A stretch of 64,000 nt of DNA from Clostridium ihumii AP5. Its GTDB lineage: Bacteria > Bacillota > Clostridia > Clostridiales > Clostridiaceae. Of the stretch, positions 8,819 to 17,745 are shown piece by piece. The position numbers and the translations under genes were made by a program. Each line of letters begins with the position of its first letter. Position 1 is the stretch's first letter. The notes beneath the pieces were generated by a model. The model saw only the letters and a program-made list of their open reading frames with translations. It ran no database searches and was not told where the DNA came from. The stretch covers positions 35,147 through 99,146 of the forward strand of contig NZ_CCAT010000009.1 of NCBI RefSeq assembly GCF_000612845.1, written 5' to 3'.

Positions 8819-10615
8819 TTACAATTCATTTATTGTGTCGGTTACTTTCATGTTGGAAATTCGTTTTGATGGAGCATAGACTGCAATAATAGCTGTAATG
8901 GTACCAATTAAAAGTACAATGATTAACGGTATAATAGGAATACTCCAAGTAGCATAGCTAAAATGAGAAGCAATAAGAGTGTTGTATATTAACTTGCTAA
9001 TGAAGAGACCAACTACAACTCCAACAATACAACCAGATGTAGAATAGGTAAACGCTTCGGCGGCTATCATTTTTGTGATTTGATGTTCATCCATACCAAC
9101 TGCACGCATGGCTCCATATTGCTTTATTCTTGCAGATACACTCATAGAAATACTGTTCATGATATTTAATACAGATACAGAGCCAATAATTGCCAAAAAC
9201 CCGTATACAAACAGCATGAAAGCTATATAAGTACTGGAGTTACGCTGGTCACGCATATCATTAACTTTATAATTCTCATCTAATATATTACTGATTGCTG
9301 TCACATTTTCATCTGTGGCATTGTTTTTTAGCTGTATCATAAAAAGTGAATAATCAGTTATACCAGTTATATGTGAAAATGTATCTGTAGAAGTAATGAT
9401 TGTTATCTTTCCATCTGTACTTCCATCATCACTGAATGGATTACACTTTAACAATCCAGCAATTTTAACTTCATCATTACCAACTTTTATTTTATCGCCT
9501 ATGGCTAAAGGATTATCCTTATCAAAAATTGCAAGTACATACTTGCTATCATTATACACTTTTGAAATATCGCTACCTTTTCTTAGTTGCTTATCTTTTG
9601 TGAGACAATCCAAATCAAAATCATCGTAGGAAATCATATCAATGTTTTTTGTTTTAGAATTCACTTCTGCCGGAATATCAAGACATTTTTTACGACCAAA
9701 AACATGTTTTATGCCATACATATTTCTAATCTTATCAAGCAACACACTATCTATTGAATTGGAACCTTCATTGCTTGAAATATTTATATCAGAAGTATTG
9801 GACGATTGTGGCATAATATACCCAACAAACTCTATTAGAACAGAAAAACTCAAAAAAAGGATAATACTAAATGCAAAGGAGCTTGTCATAAGTATAAAAT
9901 TTTTCTTTGCTGATACTGCATGGTGAACTCCAAGGGAAATATCAATTTTTGAGAAATGAGTATTCACAGAACGAGTTGTGTTTTTTGCATTATCAGAATT
10001 TCCAGACACTGCTGCTACTGGAGATACTTTAGATGCTCGTTTTGCTGGAGAACTAGCAGCAATAAGCACTGTAACAATACCAAGCACAATTCCGCTGATA
10101 ATACCAATTAGACTTATTTCAAAAATAGGCATATCTGAAAATTCTCCACCAACAAGAAACCGTAATGCAGCACATAATCCCCATGTGATTACAATTCCAA
10201 GAGCAATTCCTGCTGGAATAGCAGTTTTGCACCAATTAAGAGCTTCTAACCTAACAAAACGGATAATTTGTTGTTTGCTCATTCCAATACATCGCATCAT
10301 TCCAAAAAATTTTGTTTTTTGGGCAACATTACTGTTCATGCTACTTGAAATCATAAGTACACCAGCAATCAGTATCATAACAAACAATATAGCAGCAACA
10401 GCATATAGCCTTTGTGCCATAGCACTATCCCATACTCCTTGTAAACTGCCATGTTTACTAAGTAGTCTTGCTTTCTCCATCCTAACACCCATATCTGCCA
10501 TGCTGAAAACAGCCGTTACCATAAATACGGCAGAGACAATACATAGAAATGTCATACGGTTCTGTCGTTTATGTACTTTTGCAGAAATAGGAATCAGACT
10601 AAGATAACTTCTCAT
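8819..10615 (-). CDS. ABC transporter permease, FtsX-like
   Basis: 598 aa with an N-terminal membrane segment (about 25-45), a first FtsX-like three-helix block (about 70-205), a second helix at about 240-265, a large extracytoplasmic loop (about 270-470) and a C-terminal FtsX block (about 475-590). This is the duplicated MacB/BceB-like topology of permeases handling antimicrobial peptides or lipoproteins. It overlaps the ATPase gene by 4 bp (ATGA), so the two are translationally coupled. With the upstream response regulator and kinase genes it forms a four-gene operon. The substrate is inferred to be a cell-wall-active peptide. Confidence 0.9.
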   Translation of the reverse strand: MRSYLSLIPISAKVHKRQNRMTFLCIVSAVFMVTAVFSMADMGVRMEKARLLSKHGSLQGVWDSAMAQRLYAVAAILFVMILIAGVLMISSSMNSNVAQKTKFFGMMRCIGMSKQQIIRFVRLEALNWCKTAIPAGIALGIVITWGLCAALRFLVGGEFSDMPIFEISLIGIISGIVLGIVTVLIAASSPAKRASKVSPVAAVSGNSDNAKNTTRSVNTHFSKIDISLGVHHAVSAKKNFILMTSSFAFSIILFLSFSVLIEFVGYIMPQSSNTSDINISSNEGSNSIDSVLLDKIRNMYGIKHVFGRKKCLDIPAEVNSKTKNIDMISYDDFDLDCLTKDKQLRKGSDISKVYNDSKYVLAIFDKDNPLAIGDKIKVGNDEVKIAGLLKCNPFSDDGSTDGKITIITSTDTFSHITGITDYSLFMIQLKNNATDENVTAISNILDENYKVNDMRDQRNSSTYIAFMLFVYGFLAIIGSVSVLNIMNSISMSVSARIKQYGAMRAVGMDEHQITKMIAAEAFTYSTSGCIVGVVVGLFISKLIYNTLIASHFSYATWSIPIIPLIIVLLIGTITAIIAVYAPSKRISNMKVTDTINEL

Positions 10616-11295
10616 TCATGGCACCTCCCAAAATCGGTTAGTATTCCATCTGACACTTGCAGCACTCGATCCGCAGTTTGTGCAATACTTCGATTGTGGG
10701 TAATCATAACAATAGTTTGTTCATACTTCTTTGCGGCTTCTTTTAATAAAGCAATTACTTCACTACTATTTTGTGTATCCAGATTACCAGTTGGTTCATC
10801 TGCAAGGATGATTGATGGTCGCGTAATCAAAGCACGTCCTATTGCTACACGCTGTTGCTGTCCACCAGATAACTGGCTAGGTAAATGATTTCGACGTTCT
10901 TTCAAATTAAGCACCTTAAGTAATTCTTCAAGATATTCTTTATTGGGTTTTTGATAGTCTAGTAGTACGGGAAATATGATGTTTTGTTCAACATTTAATT
11001 CTGGAATTAGATTAAAGCTTTGAAAAATAAATCCAATATTTCTGCGTCTGAAAACTGTCAAGTTGCTATCTTTCATTGAAAAAATATCTTTGCCGTCAAT
11101 AAGCACCTTTCCTGAAGTAGGTGTGTCTAGTGCTCCTACCATATTGAGAAGCGTACTTTTACCAGAACCAGATTCTCCAACGATGGCTACAAATTCACCT
11201 TTTGGAATGGAAAAGCTAACATCTTTCAATGCGTGAACAGCAGTTTCACCTCTGCCATAGGTTTTAGAAATTGATTTAACTTCTAATAAATTCAT
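10612..11295 (-). CDS. ABC transporter ATP-binding protein (MacB/LolD type)
   Basis: 227 aa. Walker A GESGSGKST (residues 40-48), signature LSGGQQQR (143-150), Walker B ILADEP (164-169) and the switch His in ITHN are all present, so the ATPase should be active. The TYGRGETAVHALKDVS opening and the LTVFRRRNIGFIFQSFNLI segment are typical of the MacB/BceA/LolD group. Coupled to the FtsX-like permease gene by a 4-bp overlap. Base composition is slightly higher in GC than the neighbours, consistent with acquisition together with the rest of the operon. Confidence 0.95.
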   Translation of the reverse strand: MNLLEVKSISKTYGRGETAVHALKDVSFSIPKGEFVAIVGESGSGKSTLLNMVGALDTPTSGKVLIDGKDIFSMKDSNLTVFRRRNIGFIFQSFNLIPELNVEQNIIFPVLLDYQKPNKEYLEELLKVLNLKERRNHLPSQLSGGQQQRVAIGRALITRPSIILADEPTGNLDTQNSSEVIALLKEAAKKYEQTIVMITHNRSIAQTADRVLQVSDGILTDFGRCHE

Positions 11296-11367
11296 AGGTT
11301 GTTCACCTCTTTCTGTCTTAATACTTAAAGATTATCATTTCAATCCTACTGTAATATGACACTCTCC

Positions 11368-12417
11368 CTACAATTTTGTAGGAATTAAAAAATTGATTGT
11401 AAAGATAGTACCTATACCTAATTCACTATCAACTTCAATTGTTCCATTGTGTGCTTCAATAATGGCTTTTGCAAGTGGAAGTCCAAGTCCGATGCCTTGT
11501 GTGTCTTTAGAAAAATGACTACGATAAAATCTTTTAAAAATATGATGTAAATCCTCTTTATGAATTCCACTTCCATTGTCTTTTATGTTGACTTGAACAA
11601 CAGATGCAAATTGTTTCCATTCAATATGAATTTCTTTTCCTCTTTGTGTATGGTCAAGAGAATTTTTCACTATATTACTGATTGCTTCCATCAGCCAATT
11701 ACGGTCACACAATAAAGTAATATCATCATTACCAGATAAATTTATTTTCTTTTCCTCTTTCTTTACACGAAATAAAAAATGTCTTTCTATACTAGCCATC
11801 ATTTCAGATACATTTTCTTCAGCTTTTTCCATCACCATTGTTCCAGCATCCAACTTTGTGATTTTCAAAAGGTTTTGAACCAGCATTTCTATTCTGTCTA
11901 GTTCTTGTTCCGAAAGGTCTGTGAACTCCTGAATGGTTGGTAAATTTTCTGCTTCTCCTTGCAAAATACCGTTATAGATGTTTAGTGCCGCAAGCGGTGT
12001 TTTTAACTGATGGGAAATATCTGCAATTGTATTTTTCAAGAATTCCTTGGCTCTTAATTCATTTTCAGCATGTGCATTCAAAATAGAAACTAATGAATTC
12101 ACTTCATGAAACAGTCTATATAATTCACCTTCATAATCACACTCAATACGAGCGTTTTGATTTCCTGAAATATATTCTGTAATTTGTAAAGCAGCGTCTT
12201 CAATAATCTTGTGCTGCTCCTTAAAATACTCATAGCATACAATCAAAATTGCCACAGCCATGCACAATGAACATAGAAAAATATATATTGCTGCATTTTT
12301 AGTTACCAAGGTCATGATAACTGCTGTAATAACACAGAATACCAATATGCATATAAGTATTCTACTAAAGAGATCCTTGATTTTTTTATTTGTTAGTATT
12401 TTCATCATACACCTCAA
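11368..12417 (-). CDS. Sensor histidine kinase
   Basis: 349 aa with two membrane segments near the N-terminus (about 20-38 and 42-61) and almost no extracellular loop, as in intramembrane-sensing kinases linked to peptide transporters. A HAMP-like linker precedes the H box DISHQLKTPL (H136), then an N box (NIVKNSLDHT), DNGSGI and GIGLGLPLAK ATP-lid motifs. The frame opens at a TTG overlapping the regulator stop by 4 bp; ATG codons 3 and 4 codons further in, just after GAGGTG, are alternative starts. Partner of the response regulator next to it. Confidence 0.93.
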   Translation of the reverse strand: MRCMMKILTNKKIKDLFSRILICILVFCVITAVIMTLVTKNAAIYIFLCSLCMAVAILIVCYEYFKEQHKIIEDAALQITEYISGNQNARIECDYEGELYRLFHEVNSLVSILNAHAENELRAKEFLKNTIADISHQLKTPLAALNIYNGILQGEAENLPTIQEFTDLSEQELDRIEMLVQNLLKITKLDAGTMVMEKAEENVSEMMASIERHFLFRVKKEEKKINLSGNDDITLLCDRNWLMEAISNIVKNSLDHTQRGKEIHIEWKQFASVVQVNIKDNGSGIHKEDLHHIFKRFYRSHFSKDTQGIGLGLPLAKAIIEAHNGTIEVDSELGIGTIFTINFLIPTKL

Positions 12418-13100
12418 TCAACTGAATTCCACTTATATCCCATGCGACGAACGGTAATTATCCTTTTTGGGTTGCTTGGATCATCTTCAATTTTTGTGCG
12501 TAATCTACGTATGTATACGGTAAGTGTATTACTATCAACATAATTTTCGTTGCAATCCCATAATTGGCTTAAAATCTGTTCTGCTGAAAGTACCACATTT
12601 TCATTTTCCATAAAAAGACGCAACAACTTATATTCGCCTGCGGTTAATTCAAGCTTTTCATTGTTTTTGTAGACTTCTCCTTTTAGAAGCTCAACCCTTA
12701 TATTATTAGAATGCAGTTCAGCATCTGTCTTAATAAAATTATTACTTCTTCTAAGCAATGCATTTATTCTTGACATGAACACAGCAAGCTTAAAAGGTTT
12801 TGTAATATAATCATCACCGCCAATATCAAGTCCCATAATGATATCAGTTTCTTCATCAGCCGCAGTCAAAAATATGATAGGCACATTTGAAATTTGACGA
12901 ATTTTTTTGCATATATCAAAACCACAGCCATCAGGCAAAGAAACATCCAAAATCACTAAATCATATTTTCCATCTGCCCACACATTATCTGCCTCATAAT
13001 TTGTACGGGCAATATCTAGTTCATATCCTTGCTTTTTAATAGCAAAAGAAAGTCCGTTAATTAAACTCAAATCATCCTCAACTAAAAATATCCGTTTCAT
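12414..13100 (-). CDS. OmpR-family response regulator
   Basis: 228 aa. Receiver domain with acidic pair ED at residues 8-9, phosphorylation Asp D52 (LVILDVSLPDG) and Lys K101 (DYITKPF), then a winged-helix DNA-binding domain with the RRLRTKIEDDP and RRMGYKW motifs. First gene of the regulator-kinase-ATPase-permease operon. A P-type promoter lies at 13223-13272. Likely controls its own transporter, by analogy with BceRS-like systems. Confidence 0.95.
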   Translation of the reverse strand: MKRIFLVEDDLSLINGLSFAIKKQGYELDIARTNYEADNVWADGKYDLVILDVSLPDGCGFDICKKIRQISNVPIIFLTAADEETDIIMGLDIGGDDYITKPFKLAVFMSRINALLRRSNNFIKTDAELHSNNIRVELLKGEVYKNNEKLELTAGEYKLLRLFMENENVVLSAEQILSQLWDCNENYVDSNTLTVYIRRLRTKIEDDPSNPKRIITVRRMGYKWNSVD

Positions 13101-13222
13101 TTATCTTCACCATCCATTGTCTTATTGATTTTACATTAGTTTCAACTTGAAATCCCTAACTTCCTTTTATCTTTATTTCTTATACAAATAAATCTTACTT
13201 AATATATTTTGATTATTATAAA

Positions 13223-13272
13223 TTAATTATAACATATTATGTAAATACTGAATTATTCAGTATTCAAAGCAC
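13223..13272 (-). promoter_or_regulatory. P element (promoter module) before the two-component operon
   Basis: On the minus strand the element ends in ATATGTTATAATT-like sequence, a TGnTATAAT extended -10 (here with one change before TG), and begins with a GTGCTTTGAA block like boxA. It is about 120 bp from the regulator start. One of about eleven copies in the accessory block. Confidence 0.6.
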
Positions 13273-13277
13273 ATTAT

Positions 13278-13652
13278 TATAGGGTTTCAAGTTCAAATTT
13301 AAAGTAATGTATTTCTCAAATGATAGTACTAATCTTACAGTTTATTCTGATATCATGATTGAAACCAATTAAGAACTAAGAGTGAAAAGTGAATAGTTAT
13401 GGTTAATATTACTCATTTCATTCCTAATATTTAAAATGGAAATATATAAAAACTACGTTTTTATATTGTTTATAACTAATTTGCTTAGCAAATTTAATAA
13501 AAAATCATTCTTTAAAATTGGAAATCCAATTTTTACATTCACTTTCAACTTTCAATTTTCAATTTTCAATTTTAAAAATATAGACTAAAACTTCGAGTTA
13601 AAATTCTCAACTTAAACATGAATGACTTAAAGTTTAAACTTGTATTCCTATA
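13278..13652. mobile_element. TA-flanked inverted-repeat element, about 375 bp (copy 1)
   Basis: Begins TATAGGGTTTCAAGTTC and ends in the inverse of TATAGGAATACAAGTTT, giving an imperfect terminal inverted repeat with TA at each end. Interior is non-coding. The middle (about 13400-13490) resembles the element at 47879-48238: GGTTAATATTA, then CTTAATATTT-like, AAAACTA and AATTTGCTTA blocks in the same order. Directly abuts the next element with a shared TA. Confidence 0.65.
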
Positions 13653-13808
13653 TAGGGTTCCAAGTTCATCTTCATAATTATTAGTTCCAAAACTTGGATA
13701 CCCTTAAGAGTGAGACTAGCTCGGAATCGTTTTATAGTAAGTATTTCTTTTGAAATCAATATATTTACAGCTAAAAAATAGTTTTAAATTCGAGCTTGTT
13801 TCCCTATA
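13651..13808. mobile_element. MITE-like element, 158 bp (copy 1)
   Basis: TATAGGGTTCCAAGTTC at the left and the inverse of TATAGGGAAACAAGCTC at the right form the terminal repeats. The whole 158 bp is nearly identical to 22547-22705 (a few substitutions and one A/T indel). No coding capacity. Flanking TA and head-to-tail junctions sharing one TA fit insertion at TA dinucleotides, as for IS630/Tc1-type elements; this is an inference. Confidence 0.8.
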
Positions 13809-13882
13809 GTAGTCTAAACTTAAACCTTATATCACATTTTAATTATAATTTATATCTTGCATTGGAATTGTGACATAAAAAA

Positions 13883-13914
13883 ATACCGTAAATTTATTTT
13901 TAATAATACGGTAT
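13883..13914 (-). terminator. H element 2 (terminator of the 13950 NUDIX gene)
   Basis: ATACCGTA pairs perfectly with TACGGTAT; minus-strand T run follows. The downstream GTGACATAAAAAA block is shared with other H elements. Confidence 0.75.
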
Positions 13915-13949
13915 TTTACGAAAGTATTTATTTTTATAGTTATTATTTC

Positions 13950-14405
13950 TTATTCCTGAATTTCACTATAAGGAATATTCTTCAAATAATTCTCAACAGC
14001 TTCTTTTCTGATATCAATAATATCCTTAGGAAGATCACTTAGTTCAAACCACTTTAATTCTGAACATTTATCCTTTTCCATAATTGTAGGTAACCCTTCA
14101 TAATCATTTACAACAAAATAGATATCATAATATGTTCTTCCTCCACTAATACTAACACGGTGTGATAAATGAGCAAAAGATAAATCATCAATTTTTACAT
14201 CAATACCCAATTCTTCTTTACACTCTCTTAAAACCGCCATTTTAGCAGTTTCATTTTCATCAACATGACCACTACCTGCTATATCCCATTTTCCATCTTG
14301 ATAACCAGTATTCTTTCTACAATGTAATAAAATTTTTGTATTTTTTTCATTGGTTTTTAAAATAATTGGAAATATTGCTGATAATGCCTTGAAATGTTTT
14401 CCCAT
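13950..14405 (-). CDS. NUDIX hydrolase
   Basis: 151 aa. Nudix box GSGHVDENE...RECKEELGI fits GX5EX7REUXEEXGU exactly (about residues 44-66). The style (WDIAGSGHVDENET and a long TYYDIYFV strand) is that of nucleotide-diphosphate or mutT-like hydrolases with an N-terminal strand rich in Lys. Followed by an H-type hairpin 35 bp after its stop. Stand-alone; substrate unknown. Confidence 0.9.
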   Translation of the reverse strand: MGKHFKALSAIFPIILKTNEKNTKILLHCRKNTGYQDGKWDIAGSGHVDENETAKMAVLRECKEELGIDVKIDDLSFAHLSHRVSISGGRTYYDIYFVVNDYEGLPTIMEKDKCSELKWFELSDLPKDIIDIRKEAVENYLKNIPYSEIQE

Positions 14406-14520
14406 TCTTTACTCCTATTAATACTTATTTTTGATAAATTATATCATATTTATAAATACAATGTTATTTAATTTTTATATTATAAGAATATTGAGTATTA
14501 GACTATCCTTATAATTTTTC

Positions 14521-15273
14521 TTATATACCTATCTTGTTCTCCATATACTTACAGTATTCCAATGCAAGTGAATGATTCAGTACAATATTTTGATCTGAAG
14601 TATAACATGCAAGTGCTTCTTTTATTAAGCCTTGATATTTACCATCAATATTTTTTATTCCCCATTCTCCACCTTCTTTTTTTGAAAGCACTAATCTATC
14701 TTGTACATATGCTAAAACCCTGCAAAGGTTCAAAATAATATAAATTGAATTATCTATTACTTCATCTTGTGAATCGGCAATATCTCTCTTAATACTATCT
14801 AAATATGCTTCTGATGGTATTTCTCCGAAAACATCATTAATTGGTTTTCCATATAGAACAATGCCCCGATTCTTAGTTATGACAAAATGAGCTGCTAAAT
14901 CAGGGTCTTTTCCATTCATTTTTTCAATATATTCAGTTGGATTACTCTTATACCAGTTTAGATGCATATTTGAAAAATGCAAATCAAAAGGAGTTGGATA
15001 AACAAAATTTTTACAATACTCACTTCTAACTATACTCATTTCTATTCCTTTTGCTGGTGCATTATCATTCAAAGCAATAATAACGTCCATAAACATTTTC
15101 TTTTGAATGTCTGTAATTGCACTTTCTACTACAAACAAAATATCCAAATCGCTTTTCGTCGGATTAAAGCACCCCATTACACTAGACCCATGTAGATATA
15201 CTCCAATCAAATTCCTCTCGAAAATACGACAACTATGTCCAACTAATTCATCTAATAACTTTTTTATTTCCAT
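14521..15273 (-). CDS. Aminoglycoside adenylyltransferase-like nucleotidyltransferase
   Basis: 250 aa from the chosen start. N-terminal nucleotidyltransferase fold with LHGSSVMG and SDLDILFVV (the GS...DxD catalytic signature), followed by an all-helical C-terminal domain with the RVLAYVQDRLVLSKKEGGEW segment typical of the AadA/DUF4111 group. This layout is that of streptomycin/spectinomycin adenylyltransferases; chromosomal relatives may have other substrates. The frame extends to 15297, but a GAGGGGG site lies inside that extension, just before the ATG at 15273. A P element sits about 60 bp upstream. Resistance function is inferred. Confidence 0.82.
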   Translation of the reverse strand: MEIKKLLDELVGHSCRIFERNLIGVYLHGSSVMGCFNPTKSDLDILFVVESAITDIQKKMFMDVIIALNDNAPAKGIEMSIVRSEYCKNFVYPTPFDLHFSNMHLNWYKSNPTEYIEKMNGKDPDLAAHFVITKNRGIVLYGKPINDVFGEIPSEAYLDSIKRDIADSQDEVIDNSIYIILNLCRVLAYVQDRLVLSKKEGGEWGIKNIDGKYQGLIKEALACYTSDQNIVLNHSLALEYCKYMENKIGI

Positions 15274-15330
15274 TATATCCCCCTCATATATAAACAAATA
15301 ATCTTTAATTCGCCATTTAATACTATCACG

Positions 15331-15368
15331 AATTAATTATAATATATTTTGTAAAAAACACTCTTTAT
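15331..15368 (-). promoter_or_regulatory. P element before the 14521 nucleotidyltransferase gene
   Basis: Minus strand reads ACAAAATATATTATAATTAATTCG, matching the other P elements around the extended -10 except that TG has become TA. The boxA-like block is weak here. Confidence 0.5.
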
Positions 15369-15471
15369 TAATTACTTCATCATTTAAGAAAACTATGAAT
15401 GATTTTAATTATATTTATGCTTAATATATATTTTCAACAATCTTGTAGTACTAAACTTATAAATCATGTGC

Positions 15472-16092
15472 CTAATAAATTTTGTAATCTCCTATAATGC
15501 GAATGTCTGTTGGTGGTACTACTGGATAAGAGAAATGAATGTTGTGAAATTTCCATGTTCCATTTTTATTCACAAGGATAGCAGAAAATCTTACTGGTCT
15601 AACGACTTCTTCCCCTAGATTTTCTTCATTCAAACAACTAGATATATACTTTAGCGTACTTATAAGTTTATTCTTTGATTCTAATTCACCCTCTAAATTT
15701 TTTCTTATGTTTTTTAAACAATTGTCATACATCTTATTTACATTTAATTCTTTTTTTAATATTGCTTCAGTTGTTATCCATGCTACGTCACCATAAGATG
15801 ATACTATTGCACCATCAATATCAATAATAAAATTCCCCCAATATACCCAATCTACTTCAATCAATTCACTAATTTCTTTATGCCCCAAGCACCATTCAAC
15901 ATCTCCTGTTCCAACAACCAATGTATCACTATCATCCCAGAAAAGTTCATCTATAAAACTGTCTTTTAAAGTTATATCTCTTTTAGCATATCCATTTTGA
16001 AATTTGATTAAGGTATCTCTAACACTACGCTGAACTTCTTCGTTTGCATTTCCCCTACCAAAATTTCTTCTCTCTTGACTCCAGATATTCAT
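15472..16092 (-). CDS. NTF2/SnoaL-like protein, unknown function
   Basis: 206 aa. The middle part has the cone-shaped NTF2-like pattern: a helix with DTLIKFQNGYAKRD, an aromatic strand (LIEVDWVYWGNF), GDVAWITTEA, and a late strand GTWKFHNIHFSYP. Such domains occur in SnoaL/DUF4440 proteins, binding or isomerising small hydrophobic ligands. No catalytic residue can be assigned. A P element lies about 95 bp upstream of the ATG. Monocistronic. Confidence 0.65.
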   Translation of the reverse strand: MNIWSQERRNFGRGNANEEVQRSVRDTLIKFQNGYAKRDITLKDSFIDELFWDDSDTLVVGTGDVEWCLGHKEISELIEVDWVYWGNFIIDIDGAIVSSYGDVAWITTEAILKKELNVNKMYDNCLKNIRKNLEGELESKNKLISTLKYISSCLNEENLGEEVVRPVRFSAILVNKNGTWKFHNIHFSYPVVPPTDIRIIGDYKIY

Positions 16093-16186
16093 TATTGTTC
16101 CTCATCTCTTTCATTAAATTTCTAAAAATATAATTTCACATATTGTATTGTTCTACAACTACGATTCAAGTTTAATTGTTAATCCA

Positions 16187-16233
16187 TATTATAACATATT
16201 TTCCAATATCGTATTGTTAAGTTTCCAAAGAAC
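16187..16233 (-). promoter_or_regulatory. P element before the 15472 gene
   Basis: Minus strand: TTGTTCTTTGGAAAC (boxA-like), about 25 bp, then AAAATATGTTATAATATGG, a perfect TGnTATAAT extended -10. About 100 bp before the start codon. Confidence 0.65.
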
Positions 16234-16294
16234 AAATATCATTAATCGCTTAGAATTATAATGTATATATTCCATTGAAATTGTGACATAAAAA

Positions 16295-16326
16295 ATACTG
16301 CATATTCTTGTTGAATAATACAGTAT
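16295..16326 (-). terminator. H element 3 (terminator of the 16354 GNAT gene)
   Basis: ATACTG/CAGTAT base stem plus ATATTC/GAATAA inner stem, loop TTGT, T run on the minus strand. Nearly identical over about 55 bp to the copy at 17630-17661. Confidence 0.75.
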
Positions 16327-16353
16327 TATTAATAAAGTATTTAAGAATAATGA

Positions 16354-16809
16354 TTATACCATAATATCCCAAGCATACATATCTATTTTCTCTTTATGCA
16401 AGTTTTGTATAATTTCATCATCAGTAACATCATTTATGTTAATACGCGTCGCTCCTAATTTCTCTATTGTTTTTTTTGATGCAATATTATCATACCTAGC
16501 CCCTATAAACAAACGTTTAAATCCATGAGCCAATGCAACTTGCTTAATAAGTTTACATGCTTTCATTGCATAATTGTGCCCAGAATAATCTTTAGAAACA
16601 CCATAACTAATATGACCTCTTAAATATTGTCTGCGTGTATTGTCTACTGCAAAATAAATTACGCCAATATCTTCATTATCATTAATGCGTATTATAGAAA
16701 ATCCGTATCTTGGTAAAATCCCTTTATCATAATCAGGAAAGTCTTTGCTTTTCAAAACTAATTTAATTTCATCATCTTTTAAGTCATTAAATTCCATAAA
16801 TTGAAACAT
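16354..16809 (-). CDS. GNAT-family N-acetyltransferase
   Basis: 151 aa from the ATG at 16809, which follows GGAGG by 6 nt; the frame stays open to 16881 but that part lacks a ribosome site. The acetyl-CoA-binding core is visible: GHISYGVSKDYSGHNYAMKACKL in the A-motif position (a variant of R/Q-x-x-G-x-G/A) and a later strand KRLFIGARYDNIASKKTIEKLGA, the typical N-x-x-S-x-x-x-x-x-K-x-G-F motif. Likely acetylates an amine such as a ribosomal protein N-terminus or small molecule. H-type terminator follows. Confidence 0.8.
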   Translation of the reverse strand: MFQFMEFNDLKDDEIKLVLKSKDFPDYDKGILPRYGFSIIRINDNEDIGVIYFAVDNTRRQYLRGHISYGVSKDYSGHNYAMKACKLIKQVALAHGFKRLFIGARYDNIASKKTIEKLGATRININDVTDDEIIQNLHKEKIDMYAWDIMV

Positions 16810-16983
16810 ACATACCTCCACTAAGATATTTTTGTTACACCTTATATTTGAAATACGATGAAAAAACACCACTAAAGTCAAAATTAAATAATGCGGTGCT
16901 TGAGTAAATCATTCTTTTTTTCATTTATGCACAACATAAGAATGTTGTATATTAACTAATGTTACGATATATATTATGCTTGA

Positions 16984-17529
16984 TTATAATAATAATGCCA
17001 TTGTATAACCATCTATATAGCTACCATCAGATAACATTTTGTCATTTCTTAATGTGCCTTCTATTTCAAAACCCAACTTTAAATATAAACTTATTGCTCT
17101 ATAATTGTTTGTGTCAACTTTAAGTGTAATTCTAGATATACCATTTTCTTTTGCCCATTCAATTCCTGCTTTCATTAATTTTTTACCTATACCCATTCCA
17201 CAAAATTCTTGCTCAATTGCTAGTGCAAATTCAGCAGAATGCCTAATCCTTTTATTGATATTTCCATTCAATCCACATATTCCAATTACTTCTCCGTCTG
17301 TTTCTGCCACAACCAATAAATCTACTTCTGAATCTACCTGATTCTGAATAAAATTTTCCTCTTCTTCAATTGTTATATTAAATTCATCAGGGTTATTTAA
17401 TAGAAAATCAGTTTCTTTACCAACTTTTTTAATAAGATTAATCAATTTTTCAGCGTCTTTTACCTCTCCATTTCTTATGTTAATTGTTCTATCGTTAATA
17501 ATGTATTTAGCTTCTTCTATTTTTCCCAT
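16984..17529 (-). CDS. GNAT-family N-acetyltransferase (RimI-like)
   Basis: 181 aa from the ATG at 17529, which has a perfect AGGAGG site; the open frame runs to 17664 but the extra 45 codons cross a hairpin repeat and are unlikely to be translated. Strong GNAT features: EQEFCGMGIGKKLMKAGIEW (A motif with GxGxG/A) and RITLKVDTNNYRAISLYLKLGFEIEG, then the common end DGSYIDGYTMALLL. Resembles the L-amino-acid/ribosomal-protein acetyltransferase group. Substrate unknown. Confidence 0.88.
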   Translation of the reverse strand: MGKIEEAKYIINDRTINIRNGEVKDAEKLINLIKKVGKETDFLLNNPDEFNITIEEEENFIQNQVDSEVDLLVVAETDGEVIGICGLNGNINKRIRHSAEFALAIEQEFCGMGIGKKLMKAGIEWAKENGISRITLKVDTNNYRAISLYLKLGFEIEGTLRNDKMLSDGSYIDGYTMALLL

Positions 17530-17629
17530 TTTAATCCTCCTAGATAAAGTTATCCATATTTTTATATAATTATATTGGAAAAGGCAATTGAATACAAATA
17601 TATATTTCATTGAAATTCTGACATAAAAA

Positions 17630-17661
17630 ATACTGCATATTCTTGTTGAATAATACAGTAT
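17630..17661 (-). terminator. H element 4 (terminator of the 17746 GNAT gene)
   Basis: Same hairpin as 16295-16326, with the same TTGAAATT-TGACATAAAAAA flank. T run on the minus strand. Confidence 0.75.
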
Positions 17662-17745
17662 CAATAAAGAAATTATTTATTTCTATTTATTATATCTTAT
17701 ATTAAATCTAATTACTAAATTAGAATTTGTAGTAGATAGTGTTAT

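Noticed and set aside
9978..10607. 209-codon plus-strand frame opposite the FtsX-like permease gene
   Set aside because: Antisense shadow of a well-supported gene; no ribosome site and composition typical of reversed membrane-protein codons.
14521..15273. A proven streptomycin-resistance gene
   Set aside because: The fold is clear, but chromosomal AadA-like proteins vary in substrate, so resistance is left as an inference.
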